From Rariloculus sp963665575 (GTDB lineage Bacteria; Pseudomonadota; Gammaproteobacteria; Steroidobacterales; Rariloculaceae), in the NCBI GenBank assembly GCA_963665575.2, contig CAXXDW010000003.1, forward strand, positions 1,054,001 to 1,118,000: 64,000 nt of DNA, written 5' to 3'. Positions within the stretch are counted from its first letter, which is position 1; each line of letters starts with the position of its first letter. The notes beneath the pieces are model-generated. The model was given only the letters and a program-made list of their open reading frames with translations, had not been told where the DNA came from and did not search any database. The position numbers and the translations under genes are program-made. Positions 1 through 6,993 of the stretch are shown in pieces.

Positions 1-2
1 CC

Positions 3-431
3 CGCAGCGTGCAAGACATGCTGTCCGGCGAGGGCGCGCGCCGGTACGGCGGCCGCTGGAACAGCCCCGGCCGGCCGGCCGTGTATCTGGGCGACAGCCT
101 CGCACTGGCCGCCATGGAACTGCTGGTGCACCTGGGCACCGCCGACGTGCTCGGCACGTACCGGAAAATGCCGGTTTACCTCCCCGAGGAACTCGTCATG
201 CACATTGAGGCCGCCGAGCTGCCGGCGGGCTGGGAAACGGCGTCGCGCGTGACGACACGCGCCATCGGCGATCGCTGGCTTGCCGAAGCGCCGTCGGCCG
301 TGCTGCAGGTGCCGAGCGCCGTGGTGCTCGGGGAAAGCAATTTCATCCTCAACCCTGCGCATCCCGACATGAGGCTCGTCCAGGCCGGGCCGGTCTCGGA
401 TTTCCGGTTCGACGAGCGACTCGGGCGTTAG
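3..431 (+). CDS. RES-domain toxin, 5'-truncated by the window edge
   Basis: RES-domain proteins are NAD+-degrading toxins usually encoded after an Xre/MbcA-like antitoxin. Visible here are the family signature GARRYGGRWNSPGRPAVYL near the start, then an AMELLVHL helix and a conserved SNFILNPAHP segment close to the C-terminus. The frame is open from base 3 and the RES signature normally lies about 20-30 residues into the protein, so the true start and the antitoxin gene are probably outside the window. The stop lies 27 bases from the TnpB right end at 458, so the element sits immediately downstream. The activity is inferred from the family; the domain assignment is secure. Confidence 0.8.
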   Translation, partial: RSVQDMLSGEGARRYGGRWNSPGRPAVYLGDSLALAAMELLVHLGTADVLGTYRKMPVYLPEELVMHIEAAELPAGWETASRVTTRAIGDRWLAEAPSAVLQVPSAVVLGESNFILNPAHPDMRLVQAGPVSDFRFDERLGR

Positions 432-1695
432 CCGCCAGACGCGCCGGTCTGTTGCGGTTGGAGTCGGTCCCTCGCGCGGCCGCGGCGGTTCCATACCGCC
501 TTGGCCGCGCGGAGTCCGTTCGCGTTTCAACAGGTACCGGACCGGACCCGGATCGAGCCGGGCGCGGTGCGGGGGTCTTACCCTCCACGCGCAGCCACCG
601 GGCTCCCCCCGGCAGGTGTTCGCCGAGCAGGCGCCGGCCTTCCTGCTCGAGGTTCCGCGCCGCATTGACGTCGCGGTCGTGTTCTGCCCCGCAGGCCTCG
701 CAGCGCCAGTGGCGGTCCGCCAGCGTCAGGTCCTTTCGGACCGCATGGCACCCGCTGCAGCGCTTCGTGCTCGGGAACCACGGATCCACCTCGACGTGGG
801 TCCGGCCCGCCCACCGTGCCTTGTAGCCGACCTGCCTGCGCAGTTCGCCCCAGCCCGCGTCGGCGATCGCCCTCGCCAGACGGCGGTTGCGCAGCAGCCC
901 CCGCACGTTCAGGGTCTCGGTGACGATGGCTTGGTTCTCGTCCACCGTCCGCCTCGACATCGGGTGCAGGCAGTTCGACCGGGCGTCCGCCACCCGGGCG
1001 TGCAGCCGGGCGATCCGCTGCCGCTGGGCCCGGTACCGTCCGGAGCCGCCACGCCTTCGGCTCAGCACCCGCTGCGCCCGGCGAAGCGGCCTCAGCCGCC
1101 GCGCCGGAGCGGTGCTCGACGCCGGCCGCGTCTCCTCGACCATGAACGACACGAAGTAGCGCCCGGCCGCGTCGCGGCGCACCGTCGCCCTCTTCGGCTT
1201 CGGGCCGTTCGGGCAGCCCGGTTCATCCGTGCAGTCCCCGCAATACGGCCGCCGCGCCCCCCTGAGTTTCAGCCGACCGAGACCCGTCAGCACCCGCCGC
1301 CGGTCGTTGGCGTCGAACCTGCGGTCGACCTGCCGCGGGTCGAGCTGGAAGCGGACCGACCGGGCCGTGCGGCGCTTGCGGAACCGCGGGTGCTTCGCGC
1401 GGCCGGCGAAAAAGTTCGCGAACGCCCGGTCCTGGTCGCGCAGCTTCTGCGTCAGTACCGTCGACGGCGTCTCCCGCAGCCCGCCGTAGCGCGATGTCCG
1501 CTTGAGTTGCGTCAGCAGCCGGGAGACATCCGTTCCGGTCACGGTCTCGCCGCGCCGGCGGTACGCCTTGCCGCGGTACTCGAGCGCCCGGTTCCACGTC
1601 CAGCGGGCCGCGCCGAAACAGGCGTCGAGCCGTCGGCGCTGGTCGGTGCTGGGGTAGACACGGAGCTTGTGCGCCCGCTGGATGAAACTGGACAT
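349..1695 (-). CDS. tnpB: IS200/IS605 TnpB-like protein lacking the RuvC-I segment
   Basis: TnpB is the RNA-guided nuclease of IS200/IS605-type elements. The 448-aa frame has the N-terminal OrfB helix-turn-helix region (about 5-50), the LRRAQRVLSRR block, RuvC-II glutamate in VTETLNVRGL, a zinc ribbon (CSGC, CEAC) and RuvC-III HDRDVNAARNL. Between FMVEETRP and PARRLRPLRR the usual segment of roughly 30-35 residues with the first catalytic aspartate (DLG-type motif) is absent, so cleavage activity is unlikely. In the sister copies the protein ends at a TGA just after a GTAAAA tail; here that codon reads CGA, so translation runs about 40 codons past the element end into flanking DNA. No tnpA is nearby. 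It is either a dead relic or a guide-binding, nuclease-dead derivative; relic is more likely. Confidence 0.8.
   Translation of the reverse strand: MSSFIQRAHKLRVYPSTDQRRRLDACFGAARWTWNRALEYRGKAYRRRGETVTGTDVSRLLTQLKRTSRYGGLRETPSTVLTQKLRDQDRAFANFFAGRAKHPRFRKRRTARSVRFQLDPRQVDRRFDANDRRRVLTGLGRLKLRGARRPYCGDCTDEPGCPNGPKPKRATVRRDAAGRYFVSFMVEETRPASSTAPARRLRPLRRAQRVLSRRRGGSGRYRAQRQRIARLHARVADARSNCLHPMSRRTVDENQAIVTETLNVRGLLRNRRLARAIADAGWGELRRQVGYKARWAGRTHVEVDPWFPSTKRCSGCHAVRKDLTLADRHWRCEACGAEHDRDVNAARNLEQEGRRLLGEHLPGGARWLRVEGKTPAPRPARSGSGPVPVETRTDSARPRRYGTAAAARGTDSNRNRPARLAANARVARRTGNPRPARPGRASCRDAQG
458..571 (-). repeat. TnpB element right end / putative omegaRNA scaffold, copy 1
   Basis: This is the 3' end of the TnpB element on the minus strand, ending in CCGACTCCAA. 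It is repeated nearly unchanged at 2762, 5238 and 6880. A stem GGCGGT/ACCGCC with a short loop lies just inside the end. In IS200/IS605 elements the right end encodes the omegaRNA and the DNA immediately outside is the guide, which here would be read from the gap and the end of the RES gene. The repeat is seen directly; the omegaRNA role is inferred from family knowledge. Confidence 0.65.
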
Positions 1696-1831
1696 ACGTA
1701 CCGTCTACCCTGCCGGCCCCACGGGACCGACCGCGGGCCATCCGCGCAACGGCCCGGCGCGCCGCTGTGCTTCGCGTCCGGCGGCTGTGCCGTGCAAACG
1801 GCTGCGGGTCGGCTTCGTCCGTGAAGCCTCC

Positions 1832-2227
1832 AACGCCGGCGAGCTTTCGGACATGGCCCTGTCCCCTTGCCACGCCCTGTTCCAGTTCTTCGTCGCGGAC
1901 GGGAGGCTCTCGTGCCAGTTCTACCAGCGAAGCTGCGACGTGTTCCTGGGCGTCCCGTTCAATATTGCCTCGTACGCACTGCTCACACACATGATGGCTC
2001 AGCAGGCGGATCTGTCGCCCGGCGAGTTCGTCTGGACCGGCGGTGACTGCCACCTCTATCTCGACCACCGCGACCAGACCGCCCTGCAGCTCACGCGCGC
2101 CCCGAGACCGCGGCCCCGGCTCGCGATCAGGCGCCCAGCGTCGTCGCTGTTCGACTACCGCTACGAGGATTTCGAGATCACCGGTTACGACCCTCACCCG
2201 GGGATTCGGGCGTCGGTTTCAGTCTGA
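1832..2227 (+). pseudogene. thyA: Thymidylate synthase C-terminal fragment
   Basis: About 131 residues match the C-terminal half of thymidylate synthase: the catalytic cysteine in MALSPCHALFQF, the phosphate-binding QRSCD arginine, PFNIASYALLTHMMAQ, and the terminal FDYRYEDFEITGYDPHP. The N-terminal half, about 130-150 residues, is missing. Homology starts about 135 bases beyond the TnpB start codon, so the left side of the element lies where the missing half should be. No other part of thyA appears in the window. An intact dTMP synthase (ThyA or ThyX) must exist elsewhere if the cell makes its own thymidylate. Confidence 0.85.
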
Positions 2228-2251
2228 CCTCGGCGCCGCCGTCTCGGCGCG

Positions 2252-2280
2252 TGCCAAAGAAGGCCGCTCACGCGGCCTTC
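2252..2280 (-). terminator. Terminator of the first small membrane-gene pair
   Basis: Perfect hairpin with arms GAAGGCCGC/GCGGCCTTC and a GTGA loop, followed on the minus strand by TTTGGC. It lies just after the 35-aa gene and has the same loop and shape as the terminator at 27052-27078. Confidence 0.6.
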
Positions 2281-2284
2281 CCCG

Positions 2285-2392
2285 TCACTTCTTCTCGCGC
2301 GGCAGGTCGTTGGGCACAATGAGGATTGCAACCGCAAACACAGCCACCACAAGACCGAGGGCGCCAAGTGTCCAGGCCAAATGATCTGTCAT
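2285..2392 (-). CDS. 35-aa single-pass membrane protein (pair A, second gene)
   Basis: A short frame starting MTDHLAWTLGALGLVVAV, with one hydrophobic helix (about residues 5-27) and a charged tail ending LPREKK. Its ATG overlaps the TGA of the preceding gene (ATGA), which suggests translational coupling. The layout (leader, about 68-aa gene, overlapping 35-38-aa gene, GTGA-loop terminator) recurs at 27121-27443. I do not recognise the family; single-helix size would fit a membrane-anchored small protein. It is too short for standard gene calling, and the case rests on gene structure rather than homology. Confidence 0.55.
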   Translation of the reverse strand: MTDHLAWTLGALGLVVAVFAVAILIVPNDLPREKK

Positions 2393-2594
2393 TGCTTGTC
2401 CTCCACCTTGATCGGCCGTAGGACCGATAGAAACCACGCGGCCGCGCCTATGGCGATGATGGCCGTGGCTCCTGCCAAGGCCTGCAGCTCACCAAGACCC
2501 GCCACCCCCCCGACCCTGCCCCGATCAGGACCAGCCCCAGCGTGCGGGCGTCCTCGTAGATGGACAAAAGATCGCGGAGCTTCCATGTGTACAT
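2389..2594 (-). pseudogene. Small membrane protein with homopolymer frameshift (pair A, first gene)
   Basis: The ATG at 2594 has a good ribosome site (GAGGAG) and encodes MYTWKLRDLLSIYEDARTLG, but this frame closes early. Adding one G to the seven-G run (2505-2511 on the plus strand) joins it to VAGLGELQALAGATAIIAIG and the tail RPIKVEDKQ, ending at the TGA that overlaps the next start. The restored product of about 68 residues has two hydrophobic stretches and matches in size and position the 69-aa gene at 27234-27443. The break may be a sequencing error, a real mutation or programmed slippage. Function unknown. Confidence 0.5.
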
Positions 2595-2621
2595 GGTTCG
2601 TCTCCTCTGGCATCGACGGAG

Positions 2622-2716
2622 CGACTATACCCCTTGCGGGGGGGCGCCCCGCCGGGGTTGCTCACACACCACGGGACCGTAACCTCGTGGCAACACAGCC
2701 CGGTTCTTGCGTGCCG
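2622..2716 (-). promoter_or_regulatory. Structured leader of pair A
   Basis: A hairpin with CCACG/CGTGG arms (2669-2690) is followed, reading toward the gene, by a GTGTGTG tract, a GC-rich CCCCGGCGGGG segment and a second CCCC/GGGG hairpin before the ribosome site. The same order occurs before the pair at 27443 and, in diverged form, before the gene at 12754. A shared AGTGTAC lies further upstream of both pairs. It is probably a transcribed regulatory leader. Confidence 0.45.
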
Positions 2717-2761
2717 GGTCACGCCGGTTGTCCCGCAACCGCTAGCCCAATCAAGTGTACA

Positions 2762-2875
2762 TTGGAGTCGGTCCCTCACGCGGCCGCGGCGGTTCCATAC
2801 CGCCTTGGCCGCGCGGAGTCCGTTCGCGTTTCAGCAGGTACCGGACCGGACCCGGATCGAGCCGGGCGCAGTCCG
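2762..2875 (-). repeat. TnpB element right end, copy 2
   Basis: Near-identical to the copy at 458, keeping the terminal CCGACTCCAA and the GGCGGT/ACCGCC stem. The flank read by a guide would be the upstream region of small membrane-gene pair A. The TnpB stop codon (TGA at 2776) lies inside the repeat, so the scaffold RNA would overlap the gene's 3' end. Confidence 0.65.
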
Positions 2876-3268
2876 GGGGTCTTACCCTCCACGCGCAGCC
2901 ACCGGGCTCCCCCCGGCAGGTGTTCGCCGAGCAGGCGCCGGCCTTTTTGCTCGAGGTTCCGCGCCGCGTTGACGTCACGGTCGTGTTCTGCCCCGCAGGC
3001 CTCGCAGGCCCCGCAGGCCTCGCAGCGCCAGTGGCGGTCCGCCAGCGTCAGGTCCTTTCGGACCGCATGGCACCCACTGCAGCGCTTCGTGCCCGGGAAC
3101 CACGGATCCACCTGGACGTGTCCCCGGCCCGCCCACTCGGCCTTGTAGGTGATCTGCCTCACCCGTACCCCCCCACCCGGCGTCGGCGCTCGTCCACACG
3201 AGCCGGCTGTTACGGACCATCCCGCACACGTTCAGCGTCTCGGTGACGATGACCTTGCGCTCAGTCAC
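2776..3268 (-). pseudogene. TnpB C-terminal fragment, copy 2
   Basis: Encodes the RuvC-II region (VIVTETLNVCGM), the zinc ribbon and HDRDVNAARNL, then the GTAAAA tail and a TGA. The N-terminal half is missing. A frameshift lies in the C-rich stretch near 3165-3175. An 18-base tandem duplication repeats the ACEACG unit of the zinc ribbon, adding an extra CxxC. It is more diverged from copy 1 than copy 3 is, so it may descend from a different element of the same family. The fragment ends about 55 bases from the hipA stop. Confidence 0.75.
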
Positions 3269-3323
3269 CCGCCGTCCAGACCCGTGCAGCAGGTCGGGTT
3301 CCGAGGTGCTGTGCGGGGGATTG

Positions 3324-4577
3324 CTAGCAGGCCAAGGCGCTTTTCAGATCATCGTGCTCGAATGCACTTGCCATTCGTTCAATGGCTGGGCGCGGCAAAC
3401 CGAGTTTGGATGCAACGGTACGCCACCCGGCGACGGCGAGGGCGACGTCTTTTGCGACGGCGCGTGCGGCATTCCCGTCGAGGTCGAAGTACGGCGCAAC
3501 GGTGAGGGCGAGTTCCAGGGACGCTTCGTGGTCCTCAAGATCGACGGCGGTGGAAAGAAACCGAGGCTTCAAATCGACGGGAACCGGATTCAGGTCATAC
3601 GCTGGCGACAGCCGCCAACCGTCCGTGCCCTCATACAGAAAGCCATGGTTGCGCAAATGATCATCGGTATTTGATATCAGTATCGAGAACACGATGCGTC
3701 TCCAAAGAGCCTTACGGTCGGCTCGGGATTCGGCGCCATGTTGGCGCAGCGCATCCGCAATCTCCAGGTAGCTTCGGGCGTCGCCGTAGTCGGCGCCGAG
3801 CATGCTCATCGCCGACAGGAAAGGGATGCGATCCTCGCCGTTTCTGTCAAAGCGCCTGACGATGAGCGCGTGTCGGTCGTCCAGCCGCTCAAGCCGCCAT
3901 TCCGGGACCATGATGCCGGCATGGGCCGCGAGAGAGAGCGCTACTGCTTCCCAGCGGACGATGTCGATCTCCTCATCGCGCTTCGGGAATTTTGCAATTG
4001 CGAGTGTGCCATCGATATCCACGACCGAGGCTTTCGGGCGCGCACCCCCCAGCGATGATCCGGGCGCCAATAGCAACGCCAGCAGCTCGTCGTTGTCTTC
4101 CTCATCGTTGATACAGTCACTGGCGGCCAGCAAGCGCGGCAACTCGATCAATGGCGGTACAGGATCGGCACCCGAGTGTGCCAGGAACGGTCCGCCCGGT
4201 TCGGCGGAAAACCTGAGAGCGCCTTGGCGCGAGCGATCGCTGACGTTCAGCAGGTAGTCGAGTTCGGTGAGCGTGCGCGGTGGTCTTGCTTCGGCATGTG
4301 CCGTGCGCCGTTCGGCGCGCGCCATCAGGGCGCGGCCCCAACGATCGGGTGCGGAATCGCCCAGGGCACCGAAGAGCGCCTTGCCGGCAGGTGTGTGGTG
4401 TGCCCCTGGGCCAAGTGCAAGTGCTGGTTCGAGCGCGAACCGCTCGGGGTTGCCAAGCCAGGCGTCGTCGTATTGAAACGTCGCGCTCTCTCGACCCTGG
4501 CGCACGCGCGTCCACAACCGGCCGACCCGGCGGGGGGCACCGGCGAGGTCGACGTAGACGAAGGTTTCTTTTTCCAC
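3324..4577 (-). CDS. hipA: HipA-family serine/threonine kinase toxin
   Basis: HipA toxins are protein kinases that inactivate translation factors such as glutamyl-tRNA synthetase and induce dormancy. The 417-aa protein has the N-terminal HipA_N region, a glycine-rich nucleotide-binding segment SSLGGARPKASV near residue 175-190, the catalytic loop SNTDDHLRNHGFL and the metal-binding LSPAYDLNP, so the kinase core looks intact. It lies 14 bases after the hipB-like gene, the usual antitoxin-first order. Length is close to that of E. coli HipA (about 440). Its own target is not readable from sequence. Confidence 0.9.
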   Translation of the reverse strand: MEKETFVYVDLAGAPRRVGRLWTRVRQGRESATFQYDDAWLGNPERFALEPALALGPGAHHTPAGKALFGALGDSAPDRWGRALMARAERRTAHAEARPPRTLTELDYLLNVSDRSRQGALRFSAEPGGPFLAHSGADPVPPLIELPRLLAASDCINDEEDNDELLALLLAPGSSLGGARPKASVVDIDGTLAIAKFPKRDEEIDIVRWEAVALSLAAHAGIMVPEWRLERLDDRHALIVRRFDRNGEDRIPFLSAMSMLGADYGDARSYLEIADALRQHGAESRADRKALWRRIVFSILISNTDDHLRNHGFLYEGTDGWRLSPAYDLNPVPVDLKPRFLSTAVDLEDHEASLELALTVAPYFDLDGNAARAVAKDVALAVAGWRTVASKLGLPRPAIERMASAFEHDDLKSALAC

Positions 4578-4591
4578 CGGAGGTCGGGCCT

Positions 4592-4909
4592 TCAGTTGCG
4601 GCGAGTCGAGCGGATGCGCTGTGGGAGCAGTTCGTCGCTGAGGTCGAGCCCCACCGTGTCGTGTCGGACATCGGCGACCTCCGATAGCCGTTCGTCGAGC
4701 CCGAGGATGAACAGAAGTGTCGCGAACGTGCCAACCGAAACTCCCGGATCCCCTTTCTCGGCTTTGGCAAGGGTGGTCCGGCTGATGCCGGCCCGCTCGG
4801 CTATGACATGGGTCGATATGCGCCGGCGGCGGCGGGCATCGCGCAGATCTGAACCCAGTTTCCGCAGGGACCGGACAACGGGAATAGGAATCGATGGGCG
4901 TGAAGCCAT
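4592..4909 (-). CDS. hipB: HipB-like Xre antitoxin
   Basis: A 105-aa protein with a helix-turn-helix: LRDARRRRRISTHVIAERAG followed by SRTTLAKAEKGDP, as in HipB antitoxins, which bind HipA and repress their own operon. The ATG at 4909 was chosen because the domain fits the family from there; an in-frame codon further upstream adds only eight residues. An imperfect CCAT...ATGG inverted repeat overlapping the start (about 4906-4929), in an AT-rich stretch, may be the operator. Confidence 0.85.
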   Translation of the reverse strand: MASRPSIPIPVVRSLRKLGSDLRDARRRRRISTHVIAERAGISRTTLAKAEKGDPGVSVGTFATLLFILGLDERLSEVADVRHDTVGLDLSDELLPQRIRSTRRN

Positions 4910-5059
4910 AATAACATCCAGAATAATGGTCAATACATGGGCTAGTGTTAATAATCCTGATCGTTATTTAAGATTGCACAGTCTAGCAGGGACACCGCTT
5001 AGTGTCCATTATTCTGTTCTTTATTTGGGATAGCGTCCGTTCAACCGGACAGTATTGGG

Positions 5060-5125
5060 TTGGAGTCGGTCTCTCAGGCGGTCCGGGCGGTACGGAACCG
5101 CCGCGGTCGCGTGAGCGACCGGCTT
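5060..5125 (-). repeat. Diverged TnpB right end, copy 5
   Basis: Keeps the terminal ACCGACTCCAA and the GGCGGT/ACCGCC stem with a changed loop, and has a further GGTCGC/GCGACC stem in place of the main copies' sequence. Stem conservation with loop change argues for a structured RNA rather than chance similarity. It lies next to copy 3, separated by the DUF1640-like fragment. Confidence 0.45.
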
Positions 5126-5155
5126 CAATCAAGTGACTTGATCGGTTTTCGAGGA

Positions 5156-5237
5156 TCAGACCAGCAGCTCCAGGATCGCAACGTTCAGCGCCGCCACAAG
5201 GCCGAGCACCCACTTCATCGCGGCCAGTTCCGAGCGC
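5156..5237 (-). pseudogene. DUF1640-like membrane protein, C-terminal scrap
   Basis: The minus strand encodes RSELAAMKWVLGLVAAL, then NVAILELLV and a stop. This resembles the C-terminal anchor of DUF1640 coiled-coil proteins (a charged coiled coil followed by one membrane helix). Everything upstream is cut off exactly at the end of TnpB right-end copy 3 (5238). The match is short, so family assignment is tentative. Confidence 0.4.
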
Positions 5238-5351
5238 TTGGAGTCGGTCCCTCACGCGGCCGCGGCGGTTCCATACCGCCTTGGCCGCGCGGAGTCCGTT
5301 CGCGCTTCAACAGGTACCGGACCGGACCCGGATCGAGCCGGGCGCGGTCCG
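5238..5351 (-). repeat. TnpB element right end, copy 3
   Basis: Very close to copy 1, including terminal CCGACTCCAA and the internal stem. The outer flank, which would act as guide, is the DUF1640-like scrap, so the end joins directly to coding sequence. Confidence 0.65.
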
Positions 5352-5623
5352 GGGGTCTTACCCTCCACGCGCAGCCACCGGGCTCCCCCCGGCAGGTGTT
5401 CGCTGAGCAGGCGCCGGCCTTCCTGCTCGAGGTTCCGCGCCGCATTGACGTCGCGGTCGTGTTCGGCCCCGCAGGCCTCGCAGCGCCACTGGCGATCCGC
5501 CAGCGTCAGGGCCTTTCGGACCGCATGGCACCCGCTGCAGCGCTTCGTGCCCGGGAACCACGGATCCACCTCGACGTGGGTCCGGCCCGCCCACTCCGCC
5601 TTGTAGCCGACCTGCCTGCGCAG
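5252..5623 (-). pseudogene. TnpB C-terminal fragment, copy 3
   Basis: About 120 residues, from QVGYKAEWAGRTHVEV through the zinc ribbon and HDRDVNAARNL to GTAAAA and TGA. Identity to copy 1 is high and stops abruptly at 5623, where the glycosylase-like fragment begins on the other strand. The catalytic N-terminal part is absent. Confidence 0.75.
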
Positions 5624-5858
5624 GCAACTCGATCTGTATCGGCCGCACCTGATCGTGGGTTGCGGCTCCGACGTAACCGGCGTGCTTTTTGGGGAGGTGT
5701 ATCCCGATCCGGAATGGCCGCGGTCGATACGGGGAACATGGTACGCCGAACTAATTGGGGCGACGTACCTGGACTACCATCATCCGAACGCTCGGATCTC
5801 GGGGAATCTGCTGCACTTCGGGTTGATCGATGCCTGCCGGGAGTTGGCGTACAGGTGA
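5622..5858 (+). pseudogene. Possible uracil-DNA-glycosylase-superfamily C-terminal fragment
   Basis: The frame reads RQLDLYRPHLIVGCGSDVTG, continues through VYPDPEWPR and YLDYHHPNARISGN, and ends in ACRELAYR. The pattern of 'RPHLIVGCG' followed about 50 residues later by 'HHPNARIS' resembles the C-terminal half of uracil-DNA-glycosylase-like proteins, but the similarity is weak. It has no start of its own and begins exactly where TnpB fragment 3 ends, so it is the tail of a gene cut by that element. Confidence 0.4.
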
Positions 5859-5906
5859 ACGTTGGCGCGTTCGCCGGAGTGCGCGGACGCGTGAAGCGCA
5901 TCCTTT

Positions 5907-6356
5907 CTAGGCGTCGCCGGAGACGGTGGGTTCGCCATCGAACGCGAAGGGGTCGATCAGTTCGAGCAGGCAATGCTCGAAGTCGGCGAGATTGCGGGTG
6001 GCCAGGCCGTAACCGTGCACGCGTGTGATTGACGCGATCTGACCGTCGAAATCGCTGACGGGCCGTCCGATTTTCCTGCGATGCGCCTTGATTTCGCCAA
6101 AGATACGCGCAGCGGCTTCGTCGAAGTGCAGCACGCGTGAGGGGAATGCCGTCTCGATGAATCGCTCGAACCGATCTTCAAGCAGGCGGCGGCGCTGACC
6201 GTGAGGCATCGCGTGAAGACCGAAACTGATTTCGGCGATGGAGATGGCGGTGATGTACAGCGATGCGGGTTCCTGAGCGTTCATCCAGTTGAGCACGGCG
6301 GCCGAAGGCGGCGAAGTCATGAACTCCGACACGACATCGCTGTCCAGGATGATCAC
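5907..6356 (-). CDS. vapC: VapC-type PIN-domain toxin
   Basis: PIN-domain ribonuclease toxins cleave tRNA or other RNA. The 149-aa protein shows the acidic residues of the fold: MIILDSDVVSE at the start, SIAEISFG in the middle and VSDFDGQIASI toward the end. Its start overlaps the antitoxin stop by four bases, typical of coupled VapBC/FitAB pairs. Confidence 0.9.
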   Translation of the reverse strand: MIILDSDVVSEFMTSPPSAAVLNWMNAQEPASLYITAISIAEISFGLHAMPHGQRRRLLEDRFERFIETAFPSRVLHFDEAAARIFGEIKAHRRKIGRPVSDFDGQIASITRVHGYGLATRNLADFEHCLLELIDPFAFDGEPTVSGDA

Positions 6357-6589
6357 TCCGGAAATTCCATCGGCTTGCTGGATTCGCGGATGGGCAGTTC
6401 GAGCTCCTTTCCGCCGTACGCTGGGGAAAAAAGATCGACAGCAAAGTCACCGAGTCGCTCGGGCGAGGAAACGGCCAACTTGATGATGCGGCGCACTTCT
6501 TCCTCCATGGAGACTCCGTGCCGCGTGGCGCGAGCCCGCAGTTTCTTGAGGGTGGAATCGTCGAGCTGTCTCACGCTGAGGCTGGCCAT
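6353..6589 (-). CDS. vapB: FitA/VapB-type ribbon-helix-helix antitoxin
   Basis: The 78-aa protein begins MASLSVRQLDDSTLKKLRA, continues ATRHGVSMEEEVRRI, and has the arrangement of FitA/VapB ribbon-helix-helix antitoxins; the C-terminal arm would bind the toxin. The ATG at 6589 was chosen over an upstream codon because the domain begins there. Two copies of TGCCAGCA just upstream are likely operator half-sites. Confidence 0.85.
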   Translation of the reverse strand: MASLSVRQLDDSTLKKLRARATRHGVSMEEEVRRIIKLAVSSPERLGDFAVDLFSPAYGGKELELPIRESSKPMEFPE

Positions 6590-6616
6590 AGGGCGCTCCC
6601 GATGGGTCTGGGATGA

Positions 6617-6640
6617 AATGCTGGCAGATGCTGGCATGAC
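6617..6640 (-). promoter_or_regulatory. Putative VapB operator repeats
   Basis: Two direct copies of TGCCAGCA, ten bases apart, lie about 30 bases upstream of the antitoxin start. Paired half-sites at this spacing suit a ribbon-helix-helix repressor. Confidence 0.4.
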
Positions 6641-6699
6641 CGTCAATCCGGCCGGCTGACCGCCGAAGCGCTAAGTCATCGGGACTCGGCGCCGCACCA

Positions 6700-6879
6700 T
6701 CAGTGTATGGAGGAACGGCCGGCGGAAAAACCGTCGATCATGGCCTTGGCGGCCACAGCCATCCATGGGTCGCGGCTCAGTCCGATGCGGGCGTTGAGCT
6801 TGGTCCACAGCCGCTCGGCGTCGTCCAGCGTGAGGGCGATCAGGGCGGTCGGCACGTAGCCAAGAATCGACTCGAAGAC
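6700..6879 (-). pseudogene. Fragment of an unknown protein
   Basis: Open frame FESILGYVPTALIALTLDDA, then ERLWTKLNARIGLS and WMAVAAKAMIDGFS, ending at 6700. Codon use and amphipathic helices look like real coding sequence, but the N-terminus is cut precisely at TnpB right-end copy 4. I do not recognise the family. Confidence 0.35.
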
Positions 6880-6993
6880 TTGGAGTCGGTCCCTCACGCG
6901 GCCGCGGCGGTTCCATACCGCCTTGGCCGCGCGGAGTCCGTTCGCGCTTCAACAGGTACCGGACCGGACCCGGATCGAGCCGGGCGCGGTCCG
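6880..6993 (-). repeat. TnpB element right end, copy 4 (solo, 114 bp)
   Basis: Matches the other right ends from the terminal CCGACTCCAA for 114 bases, then identity stops abruptly at 6993. No tnpB sequence remains, so it is a solitary right end sitting between a gene fragment and an ankyrin gene fragment. Confidence 0.65.

Noticed and set aside
616..1824. Plus-strand 402-codon frame opposite TnpB
   Set aside because: Complementary to the tnpB coding strand, with repetitive Arg/Pro content and no motif; high GC makes such shadows common.
5060..6028. Open frame of more than 300 codons through right ends and TnpB fragment
   Set aside because: It is antisense to TnpB and runs through repeats, a DUF1640 scrap and VapC DNA; it is a GC-rich shadow.
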